This document shows, one piece after another, positions 20,016 through 27,965 of a DNA stretch of 32,659 nucleotides. This DNA is from Bifidobacteriaceae bacterium (GTDB lineage: Bacteria; Actinomycetota; Actinomycetes; Actinomycetales; WQXJ01). The first letter of the stretch is position 1, and each line of letters starts with the position of its first letter. Location: the NCBI GenBank assembly GCA_031257375.1, contig JAIROU010000146.1:1-32659 (forward strand), written 5' to 3'. The notes under the pieces are model-generated. The model worked only from the letters and a program-made list of their open reading frames with translations, was not told the DNA's origin and did not search any database. The position numbers and the translations under genes are program-made.

Positions 20016-20222
20016 TCACTGCGGCAGTCTCGTTCGCAGCCATTTCCCCGACCCCGCGTCGAGCTTTTCAACGACCCGCAAAGCGAAGTCGAGTTCGTCT
20101 GCGCTCACGCTCCCGGCTTGCATCAATTCCACAGCCGGCCCTGCGCCCAGCTTGGCCAACCCGATCAACGCCCGAAACTCATCCGCGGTCAACTCGATCA
20201 CAACCCGCTCATCCGCCATCAT
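20016..20222 (-). CDS. Small hypothetical protein
   Basis: MMADERVVIELTADEFRALIGLAKLGAGPAVELMQAG...; SD-like GGAAAGGG. Confidence 0.55.
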   Translation of the reverse strand: MMADERVVIELTADEFRALIGLAKLGAGPAVELMQAGSVSADELDFALRVVEKLDAGSGKWLRTRLPQ

Positions 20223-20248
20223 CAAACCCTTTCCAATCGGATGCGCTC

Positions 20249-20890
20249 TCAAACATCGGCCACCAGGCCTGGAGGGTGTTTGCCTTGCCGAATGCTCACA
20301 GCGCGAACGCTTGTGACGCGCTCGGCCCCGCCGTCGCCAAAGGCGGCCTGATGCTGGCGCCTGGCCTGATCCCGGCTGTCAGCCCGCCAGCGGCGTGTCG
20401 CGGTCGGGGTCTCAACCTCGTAGACGGGATCGAGGGAGGCCACGGCCCAGCGCAGGCGTTTGACCGCGGAGTCAAGCCCGAGCCGCGAGGCCAGCTCGAT
20501 CTTGGCCTCCATCTCGTCCACGGTGGCCGAATCGGGCCACATGTCGTTTGACACGTCGAGGTCGAGCACCGGCAGCATCGGCTCGTTTTGCACCACACCG
20601 TTTTCGACCAGCGTGTAAAAATCGCCCGACGGGTTGACCAGATCTTGATGGGCGGCCAGGTCGCATCCGGCGGAACGCGCCACGGCTTGGACCGCCGCCG
20701 CCAAGGTGGCCAATTGGCCGCCCACGACCTGGGTCATCCGGTCGAAGCAGGCGGCGCAAACCGGGGCGCCGACCCGGCTTGGCGCGACCTGGGCGCCGCA
20801 CCAAGCCGGACGGCCGGGCAAAAACTCGTTCTCGCACGGCAGATGCCGAACAGGCGAATCAGGGGGCGGGCTTTCACCGATCGGCGTCAT
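20249..20890 (-). CDS. Hypothetical protein, probably translationally coupled to the tandem core-binding gene
   Basis: ATG 20890 overlaps the TGA of the upstream gene (ATGA). C-terminal LRWAVASLDPVYEVETPTATRRWRADSRDQARRQHQAAFGDG shared with the pseudogene at 31133-31671. Confidence 0.7.
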   Translation of the reverse strand: MTPIGESPPPDSPVRHLPCENEFLPGRPAWCGAQVAPSRVGAPVCAACFDRMTQVVGGQLATLAAAVQAVARSAGCDLAAHQDLVNPSGDFYTLVENGVVQNEPMLPVLDLDVSNDMWPDSATVDEMEAKIELASRLGLDSAVKRLRWAVASLDPVYEVETPTATRRWRADSRDQARRQHQAAFGDGGAERVTSVRAVSIRQGKHPPGLVADV

Positions 20891-22455
20891 AGTGTTCCCC
20901 CTCCGACAATCTCCAAGCAACGCGCGACATCATCCAGCCGATAGAGCTTGATCCGGTCGGGGCCGTAGGCGCCAACCGGTCGCAGATCCCGCCAAGCCTC
21001 GCCGATAGAAACCAGCCTTGGCGCGTCAAATGCCGCCTCGTCGCACCAAGGGCAATTCTTGGCCGGGCCAGGCTCAGCCGGGACGCGCCCGGCAAAGTCG
21101 TCCAACGGGCTGGCCTCGATGCGACCGGCGTTCACAGCCCAGTTGAAAAAGCGCCTTACCGCCGTGTCCTCTTGCCCGGTGGCATGGGCGGCGCACTCAT
21201 CGCTGGTCAACCAGGCGCGCAAATCATCACCGGTCAAACTCCAAGGCGAGCGGCCGGGGAAAAAGTCGCGCAACGGGTTGAGTTTCATCCGATAGCAGTT
21301 CACCGTGGCGACAGACAAACCTTCGACCACTATGGCGTTAGACCAGGCCCTAACCGGCTCGGCCCAAAAATCCCGGCTTTTAGGCGGGCGTTTGGCCGGG
21401 CCGTGTTTGACCGGGGCGTCCAACGGGCTGACTTCGATCTGGCCGGTGTCCACGCCCCAATCGAAGAAGCGCTTCAAGGCGATCTCTATCGGGGCGCTGT
21501 TGGTGACGCTGTTGTCTCTGGCCAACCAGGCGCGCAAATCATCATCGGTCAAACTCCAAGGCGAACGGTTGGCGAAAAACTTGCGCAACGAGCTCAAGCA
21601 TCCCCGATAGGTGCGGATCGTGGAAACCGACAAACCCTCGTCGAACATGGCGTCAGACCAAGCCCTGGCCGACTCAATCCAAAGATTGCCGTTTTTGGAC
21701 CGGCGCTTGGCCGAGCGTTTGGCGGGCCTGATCTGGACCTTGGTCGACTTGGCTTTCGGCTTGGCCGGTTCAGCCGGTTTGGCCGAAGGTCCGGCCGAGA
21801 ATTCAAGCGGATTAGAATCGGTTCGGCCTGCGGCCACAGCCCAGTTGAAAAAACGCCGCATCAACCAGCGCATCCGTTTGCGGTGCTCGTCAGACCAAGT
21901 GGTCGCCTCAAACCAGGCGTCCAACTCGGCGGCGGTCAAATCCCACGGGGAGCGCTCGGGGAAACTTTTCCGCAGCAGGCTGAACGACTGCTCGTAGCAA
22001 CGCATGGAGGCGGCGGACAAACCCCGCCCGCCCAGATGCGCCAGCCAATCCGCGATTGGTTTGGCCCAAAGGTCGCTTGGCGCCGGGTTCAACGCCACCC
22101 GCACATCGACGCTGACCGACGCGGTTTGCCGCCGCGGGGCGGCGGGCCGGGCGCGAAAGCCGGAGTTCGGCGCCGCCGGGTTGGACGCGACCAAAGCCTT
22201 GTCCGCCGCCCATCTGTAGAAATGGTCTAACGCTATGCGCGAGTCGACCGCCTGGGCGCCGCCCAGTTCAGCGAGATGGCGGTCGATGTCGCCGTCGGTG
22301 ATCGACCACGGCGAGCGTTGCGCGAACGCGCGGGAGAAACGGTTGAGACAATCCTGGTAGATCAGCAGAAGCTGAGCGCCAAGATTGCCGCGATAAGCCG
22401 ACGACCATTCGGCTATCGCGTTCGCCCATTCCAATGAGCCCAATGTTTTGGGCAT
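20887..22455 (-). CDS. Protein of four tandem tyrosine-recombinase core-binding (SAM-like/XerC-D N-terminal type) domains, no catalytic domain
   Basis: Start MPKTLGSLEWANAIAEW at 22455 with perfect AAAGGAGG. Four units such as GLSVSTIRTYRGCLSSLRKFFANRSPWSLTDDDLRAWL...IALKRFFDWGVDTGQIEVSPLD. No R...HxxR...Y catalytic signature follows; short CPWC-containing C-terminus. Confidence 0.85.
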   Translation of the reverse strand: MPKTLGSLEWANAIAEWSSAYRGNLGAQLLLIYQDCLNRFSRAFAQRSPWSITDGDIDRHLAELGGAQAVDSRIALDHFYRWAADKALVASNPAAPNSGFRARPAAPRRQTASVSVDVRVALNPAPSDLWAKPIADWLAHLGGRGLSAASMRCYEQSFSLLRKSFPERSPWDLTAAELDAWFEATTWSDEHRKRMRWLMRRFFNWAVAAGRTDSNPLEFSAGPSAKPAEPAKPKAKSTKVQIRPAKRSAKRRSKNGNLWIESARAWSDAMFDEGLSVSTIRTYRGCLSSLRKFFANRSPWSLTDDDLRAWLARDNSVTNSAPIEIALKRFFDWGVDTGQIEVSPLDAPVKHGPAKRPPKSRDFWAEPVRAWSNAIVVEGLSVATVNCYRMKLNPLRDFFPGRSPWSLTGDDLRAWLTSDECAAHATGQEDTAVRRFFNWAVNAGRIEASPLDDFAGRVPAEPGPAKNCPWCDEAAFDAPRLVSIGEAWRDLRPVGAYGPDRIKLYRLDDVARCLEIVGGGTL

Positions 22456-22475
22456 GGTTTCCTCCTTTGTGATAG

Positions 22476-22577
22476 ATAAACCTTGCAATCGTCGACCTGA
22501 AAGGGCATGGTTTGGCATCGCCGACCCGAATTTGATCCATTTATGCCGGGGCGGTTTAGCTGGTAATTGACGAATTG
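22476..22577 (+). repeat. Leader-like copy A preceding array block 1
   Basis: ATAAACCTTGCAATCGTCGACCTGAAAGG..GGTTTGGCATCGCCGACCCGAATTTGATCCATTTATGCCGGGG aligns with copy B at 22857-22973. Confidence 0.75.
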
Positions 22578-23199
22578 TTGGACATTTGGCTCCCTGCCCA
22601 CTGGGCCACACCGATTGTTGTGAGACGATTACGACTTGAAATTGGACATTTGGCTCCCTGTCCACTGGGCCACACTTTCTCCACAATCTCAAAGAGTGGC
22701 AGTTGGATATTTGACGCCCTGCCCACCGGGCCATACCTCAATCTTTCCCAAAGGAATGCTGGTTGGACACTTGGCACCCTGCCCACTGGGCCACGCTGAC
22801 ATTAAATTGGACATTTGGCGTCCTGCCCACTGGACTACACCGATTGTTGTGAGACGGTAAACCTTGCAGTCATCAATTGGAAAGGATGTGGTTCGACGTT
22901 GCCGACACGAACTTGATCTATTTACACCGGGGTGTCGCTTTGATCAGCCGTTTAGCTCGCGATCGATCAGTTATTGGACATTTGGCACCCTGCCCACTGG
23001 GCCACACTTGACCACGCGATCCACAATCAGCTTCACGTTGGACACTTGGTTCCCTGTCCACTGGGCCACACCAACATAGGCTTATCACGTTCCTGGTCGA
23101 ATTGGACATTTGGTTCCCTGTCCACTGGGCCACACCTGACCACGCGACCTATGTCAATCCAAGGTTGGACATTTGGTTCCCTGTCCACTGGGCCACACT
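22578..23199 (+). CRISPR. CRISPR-like array: nine degenerate 35-bp direct repeats in two blocks (five, then four)
   Basis: Units at 22578, 22642, 22703, 22763, 22807, 22974, 23038, 23102, 23165; consensus TTGGACATTTGGCTCCCTGYCCACTGGGCCACACY. Intervals mostly 25-29 bp (exceptions 9 bp and the 132-bp interval holding leader B). Lies on the Cas12m-like gene side of the locus. Repeats are imperfect and no cas1/cas2 is seen, so the CRISPR assignment is not certain. Confidence 0.6.
22857..22973 (+). repeat. Leader-like copy B preceding array block 2
   Basis: GTAAACCTTGCAGTCATCAATTGGAAAGG..GGTTCGACGTTGCCGACACGAACTTGATCTATTTACACCGGGG, clearly homologous to copy A. Confidence 0.75.
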
Positions 23200-23223
23200 T
23201 CGGCCTCCACGCAGCCCACACCC

Positions 23224-24474
23224 TTATATTGGGCATTTGGCGCCCTTGCGCCAGTTCGCGACTTTTTGTTCGAACGCCCAAGGCGAGGGCGGGCAGCCGG
23301 GCGCGTTCTTAGCCACGACTTTGGCGACCTCGGCCATCGTTTCCGCGCGCAATTCGTATGCGTGGCCGAGGCCGAGAGTGAGGGCGTCAATGATGTTGTC
23401 GATGTTTTGCCAAGTCCACAGGTGCCCGAAGGCGGCGGGGATGAGCGCGGCTTTGCCATCGTTCCACTCGCCCAGCCAACCCCCGGCGCTGGTCCAGCGC
23501 CAGACGAATCGGCCGTCGGTCAAGACTTCGACTTGACGGGCCAAAGAATCCCAATCGGAGTCTTCTAGAACCTCGAACATGAACTTGCGCCGGGAGTGCA
23601 ACATCAATGAGGCCGCGGCTTTGGCCGTGCTCTGATGGATTTGGACGGTCGCGGGGCCGAGCCGATGGCCGTAGCTGAGCGTCTTGGCGTCCCGGTCGAA
23701 CCAGGCGTTGGTCTCGTTCGCCAGCAGTTTCAGCGCGGCTCTGACGCGCGATTCCTCGGTGTTAGGGGTCGTCACTACGGCGCAGCGCATGACCTGGCCG
23801 CGTGGCGGGTTGATGGTCACGACCCAAGTGGTCTGCTCTGGAGTCGGCGGCGGATTCTCACGCCAGGCTGGGACCATTTGGACGAACTGCTCTGGACTAT
23901 CGGGACAGCCAAGGCCGCCCTCGGCCAAGCGGGCGACCACCGCCGCCGCTCGGCCCGGCGCAGATTTGAAGCGCCCCCAAGCCAGACGGCGGATCTGGCA
24001 AACTCCCCACAGGTGGCCGAAAATGGCGGGGACGAGCGCCCAGCCGTCTCGTCCAGTCCATCCGCCGCCGCTGTTCCACTCCCAGGCGAACTCGCCCGGC
24101 CCGCGCAACTCTTCAACCGCAAGGGCCAGTTCCGCCCAAGTCGGCTCATCGAGCGTTTTCAAACGGCAACCGTCCATCTTGAAGAATGCGGTCTCGTTGA
24201 TCAACGTGGCCGCGGCTGGGCCGGGGAGGGCTCTGGGGTACAAACCCCCGAAATAGTTGTCATTTCGGTCTCGGACTTCGTTCCAAGAGTCGAAGCTGGC
24301 GCGTGGGTCACATGTCAAGGCGCGGGCGGCGGCCAACTCGCCGGGGCGGCGGTCGGGCCAAGCGGATTGAACGGCCCACTCGTTTTTCGAGAAAGGGCCG
24401 ATGCGCAGCTCGGTCAAATCTTGATAATGACGGCGAGTGAACAAAGAGTAAGCGCAAATATGTTGGTCAGACAT
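23224..24474 (-). CDS. Hypothetical protein with two Trp-rich internal repeats, between cas12m-like gene and array
   Basis: Start MSDQHICAYSLFTRRHYQ at 24474 after GGAG. Repeats: GEFAWEWNSGGGWTGRDGWALVPAIFGHLWGVCQI and GRFVWRWTSAGGWLGEWNDGKAALIPAAFGHLWTWQNI. Confidence 0.75.
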   Translation of the reverse strand: MSDQHICAYSLFTRRHYQDLTELRIGPFSKNEWAVQSAWPDRRPGELAAARALTCDPRASFDSWNEVRDRNDNYFGGLYPRALPGPAAATLINETAFFKMDGCRLKTLDEPTWAELALAVEELRGPGEFAWEWNSGGGWTGRDGWALVPAIFGHLWGVCQIRRLAWGRFKSAPGRAAAVVARLAEGGLGCPDSPEQFVQMVPAWRENPPPTPEQTTWVVTINPPRGQVMRCAVVTTPNTEESRVRAALKLLANETNAWFDRDAKTLSYGHRLGPATVQIHQSTAKAAASLMLHSRRKFMFEVLEDSDWDSLARQVEVLTDGRFVWRWTSAGGWLGEWNDGKAALIPAAFGHLWTWQNIDNIIDALTLGLGHAYELRAETMAEVAKVVAKNAPGCPPSPWAFEQKVANWRKGAKCPI

Positions 24475-24572
24475 TTTTCTCCATCTCGGGCACTCGGTCG
24501 GGCTTTGGCCAACACCTCGACCGTGGTCTCGTTCAGCGCGCGCCAAGTGGAACGAGGCTTTGATCGCCCGGT

Positions 24573-26492
24573 TCACGATGTCGCGGCCAGTTTTCGGCTC
24601 AAATGGGCCAAGGCGTTTTCCCCTTGGTCGTAGCGCTGGCCGCAGCCGTCGCATTCGACGACGCGATTCCACGAACGCCCATCGGCGGGGTTGACGACGC
24701 CGCAAGCGATATGCCGCCGGGTCGAATGGGCTGAGTCCAAATTCACCACGGCGACACCTTCGCGGGCGCAAGCCTGGGCGATGGCCAGGCGCAGCGAGCC
24801 CGACGCCGCCAACATCCGCTGCGACGACGCTTGGTCTTCGACCGCGGCGGGCACGTCGTGATCGGTTGACGAGCCGGGCTTGCGCTCGGCGACGCCCGCT
24901 AAATCCAAGTCGACCAAGCCGACGCGCCCGGCCTGCCGGGCGAACATGGCGGCGATGTTGCGATATGCCCACTCGCGGCGCAGCACGGCGCGACGGCGGG
25001 TCAACGCCTCGCGCGTGTGAAGCCGGCGATGGTTGTCCGCCCAGTTGGCAAGGTTTTCGACCAGATCGGAAGCGTCAGGCGGGGGGTTTTCCGCCCAGGC
25101 CTGAGCCAAGCGGATGAGCCGGTTTGGGTTTTTCCACCCGGCAACGCGAACGGCGGTCAAGGTGGCTTCGTCGCGGCTGGTCGGATCGGTGATCGTGTCA
25201 ACTTCTTTGAGCCATTCGACCAAACCAGCCAACACGGCGTTGAAAGCCAAATCCATGCGTGAGCGCATCCGGTCGGCCGCGGCGAACCGGTCAAGCAGCG
25301 CTTTCGGCAAAACAACAATTCCAGCGGTCTTGTTCCGGTCAACCAGCATGTACTCGCGCAAATTGTCCGGCACCTCGATCGGGCTGGTCGACGACCATTG
25401 GGCGACCCCGTTGGAGTTTCGCCGGCCGGCCTGGGCCAAAGCCTCGCCTTCTTTGCGCCAAGTCCAGCGCACAACCACGTCTGGCCCGCCATCGACCGGT
25501 TCGGGGTCGGGCAGTCGGGCGGTGACGTGGATCACAGCTTTGGTCTTCGAGCCGTAACGGCGCACGGTCAGTTTGGCGCCTGTGATCTCAGCCTCAAGCG
25601 GCAGCATGCGGTGGGCTTGGACTGGTATCTCCAACACGCCCTGGCCGGCGGTGGCATGGCCTTTGACGCCCCCGATTCGCATGCGGACAGGCAAGCGCCC
25701 GGCTTGGCGGCGCTGCGATGGCGTCATTCGCTCCCAGACGGCCGGATCGGTCCAAGGCATTGAGAAGGTGTTGCGGTGGGGGCCGTTCGCCTCGCCCACG
25801 GCCGATGGCGAACGCGGGGCCTTGGCCAAGGTCGGCCTGACCTCGACGGCCAGAGTGCCCTCGCCGGTGTAGCGATGATGGCGGAACTGGGGCCAGCGCG
25901 GTTTGGGCTGGCTCCCTTTGACCGGCGCCTTGGCCAGCTCGCGGCGGGCTTTGGCGATTCGCTTGGCAGCCGCCTCGTGGTGGGTTTTCACCTCGTGAAA
26001 AGTTCCCCAGTACAAGTAGATGGTCCGGCCGTCGCGATCAACCACGCCCTGCTGGCAATATTTGCCGTACAAAGCCTTTTGGGCGTCGTAAAACTCTTGA
26101 TTGAGGGCCGCGAACTGATCGGCGGCGATGGCGTAAACCCGCTTCTTCTCATCGCTCAGATCGCGGCGCAGCCGTCGCAGATCGGCTTCGGCGGTTTTGA
26201 GGACGGCCACCTCGGGTCCGCTGGCCCGGTTTGACCGCGTTCTCACTTTCAACGCTTTCACATCGTCTTCGGCTTTCACCTTGGCCGCGAGGGCGATCGC
26301 CAAATCGGCCTCAACCGCGGCGACGGCGGGATAAGACGACCAAACCGCTTTCACAGCCGCCTCATAGGCCAGTGTTTGCGAAACCAAGTCCTCGCGCAGG
26401 TTGTGGGCCAGCCACAGTTGGTCGGTCACCGCCTTGGGCAGGCGGCGCGACCATTTGTGGTGAACGCCGAGCGTCTCAACGATAACAGCCAT
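24573..26492 (-). CDS. cas12m: Cas12m-like (type V-M, formerly V-U1) CRISPR effector
   Basis: 639 aa from ATG 26492. MAVIVETLGVHHKWSRRLPKAVTDQLWLAHNLREDLVSQTLAYEAAVKAVWSSYP strongly resembles the recalled N-terminus of Mycolicibacterium Cas12m; also RHHRYTGEGTLAVEV, WTDPAVWERMTPSQRRQAGRLPVRMR, CGVVNPADGRSWNRVVECDGCGQRYDQGENALAHL (zinc-ribbon plus RuvC-III). Confidence 0.87.
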   Translation of the reverse strand: MAVIVETLGVHHKWSRRLPKAVTDQLWLAHNLREDLVSQTLAYEAAVKAVWSSYPAVAAVEADLAIALAAKVKAEDDVKALKVRTRSNRASGPEVAVLKTAEADLRRLRRDLSDEKKRVYAIAADQFAALNQEFYDAQKALYGKYCQQGVVDRDGRTIYLYWGTFHEVKTHHEAAAKRIAKARRELAKAPVKGSQPKPRWPQFRHHRYTGEGTLAVEVRPTLAKAPRSPSAVGEANGPHRNTFSMPWTDPAVWERMTPSQRRQAGRLPVRMRIGGVKGHATAGQGVLEIPVQAHRMLPLEAEITGAKLTVRRYGSKTKAVIHVTARLPDPEPVDGGPDVVVRWTWRKEGEALAQAGRRNSNGVAQWSSTSPIEVPDNLREYMLVDRNKTAGIVVLPKALLDRFAAADRMRSRMDLAFNAVLAGLVEWLKEVDTITDPTSRDEATLTAVRVAGWKNPNRLIRLAQAWAENPPPDASDLVENLANWADNHRRLHTREALTRRRAVLRREWAYRNIAAMFARQAGRVGLVDLDLAGVAERKPGSSTDHDVPAAVEDQASSQRMLAASGSLRLAIAQACAREGVAVVNLDSAHSTRRHIACGVVNPADGRSWNRVVECDGCGQRYDQGENALAHLSRKLAATS

Positions 26493-26560
26493 GGGGACGA
26501 CCTTTCTGATCGGGAAGGCAAGTTGGATCAAAGATGATTGGCATGGTCGCGGTCGAAGGT

Positions 26561-27118
26561 TTATCGGCGTTTCAACCGTCGGTTTGCCTTGGCGAGTCGA
26601 GTGGCGGCCCAATCCGCGCCTTCCAACCAAGGCTCGATTTCGAAACCGAAACACTCCGTCGGCGGCTCACCGTCCACACAGAGCATGATCTTGTCGGGGT
26701 CTGAAGGATGCGACCGCGCGTGGATCGGCAAGCCGTCGGCCTCAAGGTTTTCCACGAGCCACAGCGCGTCAACAGCTCTGCCCCTAGGCGCCGATGGTGT
26801 GGCCGAACTGTCTTTTTCAAGTTCGGCCGCACCGTTTGCGCCAGTCGCGAGGCGCGCTTGATGTTTAAACGCGCGAGCGACAAAAAACCACACGAGACCG
26901 GTCAAGGCGAACATTGCCACGAAGCTGACACCTAATCGGGCGAGCAACGGCTCCAAACGCTCCAGGAAGGCTGGTCCGTCCCAGCCAGACCCGTCGGCGG
27001 CGGGCTTGAATGTGACGGCCAAAAAGATGACTCCGACCGGTATCAGGCTGACCAGAACAATGGCCAACGTGTTGGGGATGTGGGCGGTGTTGAACCGCTT
27101 GTCGGATGTGGTTGGCAT
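26561..27118 (-). CDS. Hypothetical membrane protein
   Basis: MPTTSDKRFNTAHIPNTLAIVLVSLIPVGVIFLAVTF..., second hydrophobic segment FVAMFALTGLVWFFVARAF; SD AAAGGAG. Confidence 0.65.
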   Translation of the reverse strand: MPTTSDKRFNTAHIPNTLAIVLVSLIPVGVIFLAVTFKPAADGSGWDGPAFLERLEPLLARLGVSFVAMFALTGLVWFFVARAFKHQARLATGANGAAELEKDSSATPSAPRGRAVDALWLVENLEADGLPIHARSHPSDPDKIMLCVDGEPPTECFGFEIEPWLEGADWAATRLAKANRRLKRR

Positions 27119-27187
27119 GGTCGACTCCTTTGTGCGGGTGGTTGATGGTCCAAACTCATAACGCACAGGCTGGGGACACGATGTGGG

Positions 27188-27925
27188 TCAGTCCCAATCG
27201 ATCAAGGTCTTAGCCTTGTCCCAATCTTTGGCGAAACTTTTGGCGACCATTGCGGCGGCTTGGCGCACCGCGTCACGCGCATCTTGCGAAAGCTCGGGAT
27301 CGGTGGGGGTGGTGGTGCGCGGGTCGACCACGACGATATACGGTGCTTTGGGGCTCGCGTCTGTCGGCTCGACATCCCAAGACTCTGAAGGCCGCCAATG
27401 CGAGTTGGGCAGCCAGTGACCAATGTTGTGTCCTATCCAAGACGAGCCGCGGGTCAAAAGTTGCGGTGCGACGCGAGCAATCAACTTCAACGCCTCGCCT
27501 TGGGTCGGGGAGACCCAGCGATGACTTTGCTCGGCCAGAAGCATCACCTCTTGGGGGTCGCTGGGGCCGAAAAAGTCGGGCAGCGCCGCCAACAGGTCGC
27601 CGATTTCCATCAGATTTGTCCCGCGATCCGACGAAAAGATCGGGTGTTCCAAGCCTGGGCGAAAATCAACGCTGGTGGGGGAGCACCATCTGGTGTGAGC
27701 ATCAGCGATCACGTCGCCATCAACGTTATGGAGCCGATCTGGCGTCATGCTCGGGTCGCAATGGCATCGGGGAGCGAAAGAAATGAGGCGGGCGTGGGGG
27801 CTATAGGTCAACGCCTCAACCGTCAGCCGGGCCAAACTGGCGCGGACGAGTTCGAACTCGGCATGTTGAACAGCTTCAGCAGCCTCTCGGACAAGTCTGT
27901 CAAGTTCATTTTGGTCTATGGCCAT
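27188..27925 (-). CDS. Hypothetical protein
   Basis: 245 aa, SD GAAAGGA; no recognised family. Confidence 0.6.
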   Translation of the reverse strand: MAIDQNELDRLVREAAEAVQHAEFELVRASLARLTVEALTYSPHARLISFAPRCHCDPSMTPDRLHNVDGDVIADAHTRWCSPTSVDFRPGLEHPIFSSDRGTNLMEIGDLLAALPDFFGPSDPQEVMLLAEQSHRWVSPTQGEALKLIARVAPQLLTRGSSWIGHNIGHWLPNSHWRPSESWDVEPTDASPKAPYIVVVDPRTTTPTDPELSQDARDAVRQAAAMVAKSFAKDWDKAKTLIDWD

Positions 27926-27965
27926 GATTGGTTCCTTTCAAGGTCGGGTTTCGAGGGTCATTCGT

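Noticed and set aside
20887-22455. Calling the four-domain protein an active integrase/recombinase
   Set aside because: No catalytic Arg/His/Tyr domain is present; only core-binding-type domains.
22456-22734. N-terminal extension of the 615-aa ORF through the array (MARWAGRQISNCH...)
   Set aside because: It translates the repeat array; a perfect SD and ATG exist at 22455.
24475-24972. Upstream part of the 582-aa ORF 23224..24972
   Set aside because: Overlaps the cas12m 3' end in an Arg-rich frame; ATG 24474 has a good SD and starts normal-looking protein.
20249-27118. Possible cas1/cas2/cas4 adaptation genes near the array
   Set aside because: Inspected the translated ORFs; none shows Cas1, Cas2 or Cas4 features. 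The integrase-like protein lacks a catalytic domain.
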